From positions 1,035,001-1,099,000 of the forward strand of contig CAMRHE010000156.1 in the NCBI GenBank assembly GCA_947044405.1: a stretch of DNA of 64,000 nt, written 5' to 3'. The position numbers were made by a program, and so were the translations under genes. Under the pieces are notes generated by a model. The model saw only the letters and a program-made list of their open reading frames with translations. It was not told the DNA's origin and did no database searches. Within the stretch, counting starts at the first letter, position 1. Every line of letters begins with the position of its first letter. The DNA is from Leptodactylus fallax. Its lineage: Eukaryota; Chordata; Amphibia; Anura; Leptodactylidae. Below are positions 57,569 through 64,000 of the stretch, one piece after another.

Positions 57569-57800
57569 GTGAGGAACGCCCTCTCTGACAGTTCTCGTTC
57601 ATAGACTTGTACTGAGGGGGCGTTCCTCACAGCTCAGCATCATTGCCGGGCAGTAAGGAACGCCCCCTCTGACAGTACAGCGCTATGGGCGAGTACAGAG
57701 AGGGGGCATTCCTTATAGCCTAGCGATGACGCTGAGTTGTAAGGAACGCCCCCCCAGTACAAGTCTATGAACGAGAAGTGTCAGGGAGGGCGTTCCTCAC
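57569..57800. repeat. Large hairpin, arms about 58 bp (GAGGAACGCCCTC)
   Basis: 57569-57626 and 57743-57800 are reverse complements with few changes. The loop (57627-57742) contains two further copies of the AAGGAACGCCCCCTC motif in both orientations, giving four related blocks. Confidence 0.85.
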
Positions 57801-57821
57801 AGTAAACCATGAAACTAAGAC

Positions 57822-58045
57822 CCCCGAAATCCCCCCCCCCGGGCCCCAACCGGGAGAGCCCGCCGGGCGCCGAAAACCGCGGGGGGGCGGCGCCCTGGGG
57901 GAAGGAAAAAACAAAAAAAATAAGGAGAGGGAAAGGTCATTTTTTTGTGGCGCCCCCCGGGGGTGGTCTGCAAAAAAAAAGGGGCGGGGGAAAAGGCGGC
58001 GCGGGGTTTCCGTTTTTTTTTTTTTTTTTTTTTTTTTTTGTTTCA
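57822..58045. other. Homopolymer-rich block, probable consensus artefact
   Basis: C, G, A and T runs with a 27-base T run at the end. Frames of 90 and 208 codons crossing it are not credible genes. Confidence 0.65.
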
Positions 58046-58510
58046 ATTATATCTACAGGAAAACTGCCAGCATTTCCGTAGGTATAATTGACATGCTGCA
58101 ATTTCCAAAACTGCGTCTGTTTTGGAAATCGCAGTGTATCTGTTGCGCATATTTTACTGCAAAGTGGGGATGGGGGCCACATGTGGCGAAAACCCACAGA
58201 AAAAACCCCGGCATTTTACATCTAGCAAATCCCATCCACACATTGCGGAAAAATACGTGCAGCAGATGCACTGCGATTTCCAAAACCGTTGCAGTTTTGG
58301 AAATTGAAGCATTTCAATTATACCTACAGAAATACGCGCGGTTTCCATATAGGTGTATTGAAATCAGAAAGTCCACAGGGGAAACCTCTGCGGACCTTCT
58401 GTGAAAAGTGCTGCGAGAAAAACCACAATGTTACTGCTGCGGTTTTTCCTGCAGTGCTTTTTTTTCTGCAGCCCACTATGTGGGACCTTAGTCTTATTAA
58501 AACCCAAGTG
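58046..58510. repeat. Interspersed repeat, family E
   Basis: Alternating plus and minus copies of GACATGCTGCAATTTCC, TGGGGGCCACATGTGGC and CCGTAGGTATAATTGA-type motifs. Related to 61440-62010 and 13332-13485. Confidence 0.55.
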
Positions 58511-58544
58511 CCACCTTAATTAAATTAATTGACCCTCATATTAT

Positions 58545-58800
58545 GCCCCGGATCCACCCGGAAAAAAAAACCGCCCTCCAAAAGCCCCCTAAAATCAATG
58601 ACCCCCCCCCTTTTTTTTTTATGCCTCCTAAAATAAGAGGCGCCCCCTTATGGGCCCTTATATAAAAACCCCCCCCCGTGTTTATACAACTAACAAATAC
58701 CTATATTAAACCCCCCCCCCCGGTTTTTTGCCCCCCAAAGTTCCCCCCTCTTTTTTTTTTTCCCCCCCCCCCCACCCCCTCTTTTTATAATAAAAACACC
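58545..58800. other. Homopolymer-rich block, probable consensus artefact
   Basis: Short C, A and T runs replace normal sequence between CCTCATATTATGCCCC and AAAACACCACCC. Frames here are spurious. Confidence 0.6.
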
Positions 58801-59188
58801 ACCCATAAGCTAAAAAAAACAAAAACAAAAGTCATATTCACCTGCAATGCTGATGAATGGAGCCGCCGGTGCTTCCTCCCTGTCGACGCACAGGACGTCT
58901 GTGTCTTAGTGCAGGCGGCGCGTTCTTGTGATGTCATTGCGCCGTCCGTGCTGAGAAGCACACATCGTCTGTGGTCTCGGCGTCTTGTAAACCGCAAGCC
59001 TGTATTGACTTGCGGTTTACAATACTGTTAAGTTGCAGGTTACGTTTTAACTAGATCGGTGTCTGCAGACACCGACCTAGTTAGAAATAAAGGATGTATT
59101 AATGGTGGCCCCGGGGTGGGCCCCCCAAAAATTCAGTGGGCCCGGGACAGCCGCCCCCTCTGTCCCCACCCCACTAGCTACGCCTCTG
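58801..59188. other. GC-rich right end of the hAT-like element
   Basis: It has a hairpin TAAACCGCAAGCC/GACTTGCGGTTTACA (58987-59022), then TAACTAGATCGGTGTC paired with ACACCGACCTAGTTA (59048-59082). No gene. Confidence 0.6.
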
Positions 59189-59189
59189 A

Positions 59190-59284
59190 TTTCAGGGCTT
59201 CCAACACTTACAGCCATAACTGTATTTTAGGCCTCATGCACAGTCAGTGAAAAACACGGCTAGCACATTGACCCATTTATTTCT
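59190..59284. repeat. Right copy of a 97-bp tandem duplication
   Basis: See 57093-57191. Here the copy continues into TATGGCCCTATAC, the original flank. Confidence 0.85.
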
Positions 59285-59286
59285 AT

Positions 59287-59334
59287 GGCCCTATACATAC
59301 GACCGTGTATTTTCATTGTCCGATGTATAGGGCC
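59287..59334. repeat. Inverted repeat GGCCCTATACAT...ATGTATAGGGCC
   Basis: Perfect 12-bp arms with a 24-bp loop, within an anuran repeat that begins AGGCCTCATGCACA. 59335-59890 is otherwise unassigned. Confidence 0.8.
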
Positions 59335-59890
59335 GTGAACCAGGAGCAAAACTCAGGATAGGTCCAATTCCTGTTTATTTACAGACCCTGCTCACTGGCC
59401 TCAATGAATAGGGCCACGGAAGCACAGGCAGCACATGGATGACATCATGTGCCGTCCGTTCCATTCAATCATGGCATGGCGACACGCACACGGTTGTGTA
59501 AAGTGTCGCCTTACTATTACTACATACATCTACTGTAGCAATAATACTAATCCCTAATTTATAGGGATTTCCCACTTAATAACTCATCCATATCTGCACT
59601 TATCCCTTATTCACTGTGGGTCCAACTGGTGGTACCTTCAGGTGTCCCGGTGGTGCACATGTATGGCCACTTCTCTATTCACTTTTATGGAACTGATGTA
59701 TTGGTGATCTATGGCACTCCCATTGAAGTGAATGGAGCAGTGGTAACACATGCACCCACCACTCCATTCACATAGGGCAATTGGGGACCCACATTCCCAT
59801 GATCGTTGGCGGTCCCGTTAGTCAGACTCCAGCGATCAGAAAACCTCTTTAGAGAGGTCTCATCACCGCCTGCACCACCTACAGTTTTTT

Positions 59891-60250
59891 GCATTATTTA
59901 AGAGGCGCTGCTCCAATGATTCCAACACAGTTGGAATTTTTTTTTCTAGCCCCCCTGTTCCTGAGCAATAATTTTTTGCTAGTTTCAGCACCCAACATAC
60001 TAATTAAACTGCCTACTGTTAAATGGACGTTCCTCATTCCCAGGGTTGTATGCTCCAGCCAAGAATCGCCCACCCAGATAGCCTAATCATTATATTGATT
60101 TCTGAAACTAACAAAAATGAATGCTTAGGATCGGTGGGGGTAGAGAAAAAAATACTAGCTGCTTCAGAATCAGTAGAGAGGCATCTACTAAAGAGTGCAA
60201 AGAACTGGAGGTGGCAAAAGGTCCTCTTTCACTCTGCTGCATTGCATTTT
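59891..60250 (+). repeat. Interspersed repeat, family D copy
   Basis: It follows the order of 23585-23860 and continues with TGATTTCTGAAACTAACAAAAATGAATGC and GGAGGTGGCAAAAGGTCCTCTTT. These correspond, inverted or diverged, to 30350-30450. Confidence 0.5.
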
Positions 60251-61410
60251 TTTTTACCTAACAAAAATACACATTTATACTCATGTAACAGAATGTATAA
60301 AAAGCCACTGTACATTGTATTCTTTTAATCAAAATGAGCATCAGAAAAGCAAGAATGTATTCACTAAAATGCAGAAGATGCAGGTCAGTCTACAAAGGCA
60401 GATTTCTTTGAATGCTAAACCATAATGTGCTCACTGTGGGTTAACTATGTTATTTAAAGGTAGATTTTGTTCTTCTAGAAGCCATTTCCATTTATGACCT
60501 TTATGGAAACAATCCATTTACAATTTTTAAAAGTCATTTTCCTCATTCTACAAAGCATTTTTCACAATATTTTCTGGTAATTGCACATTAATAGTTTCTT
60601 CAAGGGAGGTTGCATTCCTTGGCAATTCTAGATAAAAATGGTCATTCCTATTTGCAGTTCTCTGGTAATTACCTTGACATTTCCACATATGGAATCTGGC
60701 TTGTCAAGTACTGTAAATCTTGCTCTGCATACTACAGTTCTGGGAGATTTAGATTGACATTTTATTTTCAAATGTAGGGGAAAAATAATACTAGGCCATT
60801 GCACTGTCAAGAGAATTCTGAAATGAACCTTTATCTGACACCTGTCTGGATAAAACCTTTTTAAAGTTTTATTGATGTAAGATTACGTTAGCTAAAATAT
60901 ATACTGTAGGTTGTTAATATTTTACCACAAAGCTTCAAATTCAAAGTAATAATAACAATATTGATTATATTAATAGACTATATTATATATAATTAAATGA
61001 TAGCCATATATATATTGTATTATTAGTTACCATAATGAGCATCATCTTGATCTGTAAAACTTTACATGTCCTCACAAATGTTCTTACTTCTTAAAGCCAC
61101 TATTTGTATTCTGTTTCACTGTCTTTTCTTGCAGTAAGGACTCCTCCACACATTTTTTTGCGTGTTTTAAACATTTGCTAAAAAAGAAAAATGCCAGGTG
61201 TTTCATGCATTTTTCTGCAATGTTTTTACAAGTATTTTTAATGGTGTTTTATATTTTGTTACAATTAAAACCTCTCATCTCTTTTTTTTGTTGCAGATTT
61301 TGTTGTGTTTTTTGAGCCAAAGTCAGGAGTAGTTTGAAAAGGAATGGAAAATGTAAAGGAAGCTCTTAGATGTTTCTCTTCTGTTTAATCCTCTCTTGAC
61401 TTTAGCTAAA
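60251..61410. other. AT-rich, repeat-poor
   Basis: No frame over 80 codons. Nothing recognised. Confidence 0.4.
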
Positions 61411-62015
61411 AAAAAACAAAAAAAAAACAGCAAAATCTGCAACAAAAAACGCTGCATTTCCGTGTGGGGCTTTAGTCTTAGGTCTAGAGCAAAAATGCGA
61501 GCGTATCTGCAAGTAAAACTGACATGCTGTGTTTTTTAAAAACGCATACTTTTCTGCAGCATTTTGTTTGCTGCCATTTGTGGATGGGATCATCTCATTC
61601 TCTTTGCTGGTACTGTGAAACACAGCGTTTTTTTCTGCTGAGTTTACACAGCAGGAAATGCTGCATTTCCGCAAAGTGGTGCCTTAGCCTTAGCCCGGGG
61701 GACCCATGTGGCATAAACGCTGCAGTCTGGCTGTGGCAGAAACGGCACGTAACAAAAATGTGGTGTTTTACAGTTCCATCCACACATTGTAGAAAAGTAC
61801 ACGTAGCAGTTTGGGAAATCACAGCATGTCAATTATATCTACGGAAACACCGTAAACATCTGTGGACTTTCTGTGAAAAGCGCTGTGGGAAAAACTGTGG
61901 CAGCTGCTGTGCTGCAGGAAATACACTCTTAGGCTGAGGCCCCACGGAAAATGCAGCAAAATCTGCAACAAAAAAAAAGCTGCTTTTCCGCAATGTGGGC
62001 CCTCAGCCTTAGCCT
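61411..62015. repeat. Repeat family E with terminal hairpin GAGGCCCCAC
   Basis: 61440-61680 contains GCTGCATTTCCGTGTGGGGC and complementary copies. At 61928-62010, TTAGGCTGAGGCCCCACGG...AATCTGCAACAAAAAAA faces GCTGCTTTTCCGCAATGTGGGCCCTCAGCCTTAG. Confidence 0.6.
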
Positions 62016-62190
62016 AAAAAATAAATTTTTGGAGAACTGACAAGTTCTTTTTAACTACTTTGAGCACCTTTTTTTATCCGTACTTTCCAGGTGCTTTCCC
62101 TGCTGGCATTTTGGATTAATAGGAGTTTTCTATTAACGTAACCATATTTGAATTTGTAAACAATTAAAAGTTAAATATTTTCCCGACGTA

Positions 62191-62565
62191 CAGGTGCATC
62201 TCAATAAATTAGAATATCTTTGAAACTTTCATTCATTTCAGTGATTCAGTAATTCAATTCATAATCAGTAATCTTCCATGATTGTGTGTCCTACTGAACC
62301 AGACTGAGGTAACATTTAAAGGCTTAGGAAACCTTGGCAGGTGACACTGAATTTACAATATTGAACTTTTTAACAATATTCAAACTTTCTTAGATTTGGG
62401 TTTTCATTACATGTAATCCATAATCAACATTTACAGAAATAAAACAGTTGAAATAGAACACTCTGTGTGTAAAGAATCTAGAAAATATAGGAGGTCACTT
62501 TTTTAATTTAATTACTGAAAGAAATAAACGTTTCAAAGATATTCTAATTTATTGAGATGCACCTG
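62191..62565. mobile_element. Tc1/mariner-type MITE, 375 bp
   Basis: The ends CAGGTGCATCTCAATAAATT and AATTTATTGAGATGCACCTG are exact inverted repeats, extending in both directions to about 45 bp. TA lies on each side (62189-62190, 62566-62567). This TIR is that of a widespread vertebrate Tc1/mariner-like family. No transposase. Confidence 0.92.
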
Positions 62566-62632
62566 TAAATAATTTAAAAAAATTTCATCTTTTAAAAGAT
62601 TTTCTCGAATAATCTTAGTGGTGGCTAGAGAT

Positions 62633-64000
62633 GATCGAATTTCTCAAATGTTCGATTCTGCAGTTCCATTCGAATTTCCCAAAAAATTTGCTTCAATCCG
62701 AATTAATTTGTGGTGAAAATCGCTAAAAAACACCTATTTCCTGGCTTCAGAGAGCCTGTATAGTGGTGTAGAACACTGTGCCTTGCAGTAACACGCATAG
62801 GGAGCGTACTGTGATAGTGAAACATTACTGTGAGTCAGTAAGACACGCACATGACAGGCGTCGCTCTTAGAACCACTGCACACTTCACTTATTTGTCCAT
62901 TTATGGGGCCCAAACTGACCAACTAACTCAAGGTCCATGTTAGTACCAGGTAGAAAGAATCATGCAGAGGCCCAACATCCTACTGTAGCGTGAAAGAGTG
63001 CACTCCTTTTACACCGTCTGCTGATTCCACAGAGATGTCTACAGAGCGGCAAAGCAACTTAATGTGGAGTTGGCATTAGCATCAGGAGGCCACAGAGTGG
63101 CAAGGTGACATAATGTGGAGGTGGCAGCAGCATGAGGAGGCCATACAGTGACCCAGAGGCAGCAGCATGAGGAGGCCATACAGTGACCCAGTGGCAGCGG
63201 CATGAGGAGGGCATACAGTGAACCAGAGGCAGCGGCATGAGGGCATACAGTGACCCGGTGGCAGCGGCATGAGGAGGGCATACAGTGACCCAGTGGCAGC
63301 AGCATGAGGAGGCCATACAGTGACCCAGTGGCAACGGTATGAGGAGGGCATACAGTGACCCAGTGGCTGCGGCATGAGGAGGGCATACAGTGACCCAGTG
63401 GCTGCGGCATGAGGAGGGCATACAGTGACCCAGGGGAAATGGCTTGAGGAGTACAGAGAGTGACCCAGTGGAAGCGGCATGAGAAGGCAATACAGTGACC
63501 CTGTGGCAGCAGAATGATGAGGACATACAGTGACCCAGTGGCAGCAGCATGAGGAGGCCATACAGTGACCGAGTGGCAGCGGCATGAGGAGGCCATACAG
63601 TGACCCAGTGGCAGCGGCATGAGGAGGCCATACAGTGACCTAGTGGCAGCGGCATGAGGAGGCCATACAGTGACCCAGGGGAAATGGCTTGAGGAGTACA
63701 GAGAGTGACCCAGTGGCAGCGGCATGAGGGCATACAGTGACCCAGTGGAAGCAGCATGAGGTGGGCATACAGAGACCAAGTGGCAGCGGCATGAGGCCAT
63801 ACAGTGACCCGGTGGCAGTGGCATGAGGAGGGCATACAGTGACCCGGTGGCAGCAGAATGAGGAGCGCATACAGTGACCCAGTGGCAGCGGTATGAGGAG
63901 AACATACAGTGACCCAGTGAAAGTGGCATGAAGAGGCCATACAATGACCCAGTGGCAGCAGCATGAGGAGGCCATACAATGACCCAGTGGCAGCAGCATG
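62633..64000. mobile_element. TAGAGATGATCGAA-type element carrying a minisatellite (right end outside window)
   Basis: The left end TAGAGATGATCGAATTTC (about 62633) is a diverged form of the 11108 terminus, followed by CGAATT-rich subterminal sequence. The tandem array begins by 63120 and runs past the window edge, so the other end is not seen. Confidence 0.55.
63050..64000. repeat. 35-bp minisatellite (TGGCAGCGGCATGAGGAGGC)
   Basis: About 25 units of TGGCAGCGGCATGAGG-AGGCCATACAGTGACCCAG with point changes and a few shortened units. 35 is not a multiple of 3 and the unit lacks stops in the minus-strand phases, so three overlapping frames of up to 306 codons are open. These are not genes. The first units (63060-63120) are a variant with CACAGAGTGGCAAGGTGACATAATG. 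Confidence 0.92.

Larger units (their letters stand above)
57192..59188. mobile_element. Non-autonomous hAT-like element with 8-bp target duplication
   Basis: The ends CAGAGGCGTAGCTAGGGG (57192) and CTAGCTACGCCTCTG (59188) are inverted. The 8-bp ATTTCAGG at 57184-57191 and 59189-59196 is the target duplication. The interior has a large hairpin, two homopolymer artefact blocks and repeat family E; no transposase is seen. Confidence 0.85.

Noticed and set aside
57778..58404. 208-codon plus-strand frame
   Set aside because: It crosses a homopolymer artefact and repeat family E; no domain.
63039..63999. Minus-strand frames of up to 306 codons with Cys/His periodicity resembling zinc fingers
   Set aside because: The periodicity is that of a 35-bp DNA repeat read in three phases. 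Spacing does not match a C2H2 or other known finger.

Overview
This 64 kb window is eukaryotic nuclear DNA with no recognisable single-copy host gene. It consists of nested and tandem transposable elements, with a few repeat-poor blocks between them. The mixture suggests an amphibian, most likely a frog or toad: DIRS-type tyrosine-recombinase retroelement, Penelope-like (Neptune-type) retroelement, CR1 and L2 LINE fragments, a V-SINE-like SINE, several Tc1-like families, hAT and TTAA-target elements, and short repeats of the type abundant in anuran genomes. Species assignment is inference; no gene here names the organism.

Layout. 1-10 kb: a GC-rich host repeat holds a Tc1-like element (929-5011). 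That Tc1 holds an unclassified DNA transposon (1038-4587), which itself holds an L2 LINE fragment (about 1105-1945). A TTAA-flanked element carrying a 60-bp minisatellite follows (6107-9237), then a smaller relative (9269-9643). 10-19 kb: a roughly 0.4-kb anuran repeat, an element with TAGAGATGAGCGAA ends (11108-13331), a fold-back element (15268-15807), and a TTAA element (15944-18953) split by a hAT element (16388-18190) that is mostly minisatellite. 19-22.3 kb: a decayed DIRS element with inverted terminal repeats, internal complementary region, RT/RNase H and recombinase remnants, plus a SINE. 24-30.4 kb: another TTAA element, anuran repeats with near-perfect palindromes, and a CR1 LINE split by a second copy of the unclassified transposon (27460-29944). 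31.7-35.7 kb: two Tc1-like elements. 35.8-40.7 kb: a Penelope-like element with an intact 870-codon ORF, joined head-to-head to a 5'-truncated copy. 40.7-49.8 kb: mostly unassigned, with a Tc1-type relic and a 48-bp minisatellite. 49.8-57.1 kb: two more Tc1-like copies. 57.2-59.2 kb: a hAT-like element inside a short tandem duplication. 59.3-64 kb: MITEs and a 35-bp minisatellite.

The only long uninterrupted coding sequence with recognised domains is the Penelope RT/GIY-YIG protein. All transposases show stops, frameshifts or deletions. The most interesting item is the unclassified transposon, whose two copies carry a spliced gene for an uncharacterised RNase H-like protein. Several blocks (about 12.0-12.1, 12.43-12.73, 51.47-51.82, 57.82-58.05 and 58.55-58.80 kb) look like consensus failures into homopolymers and should not be read as biology.
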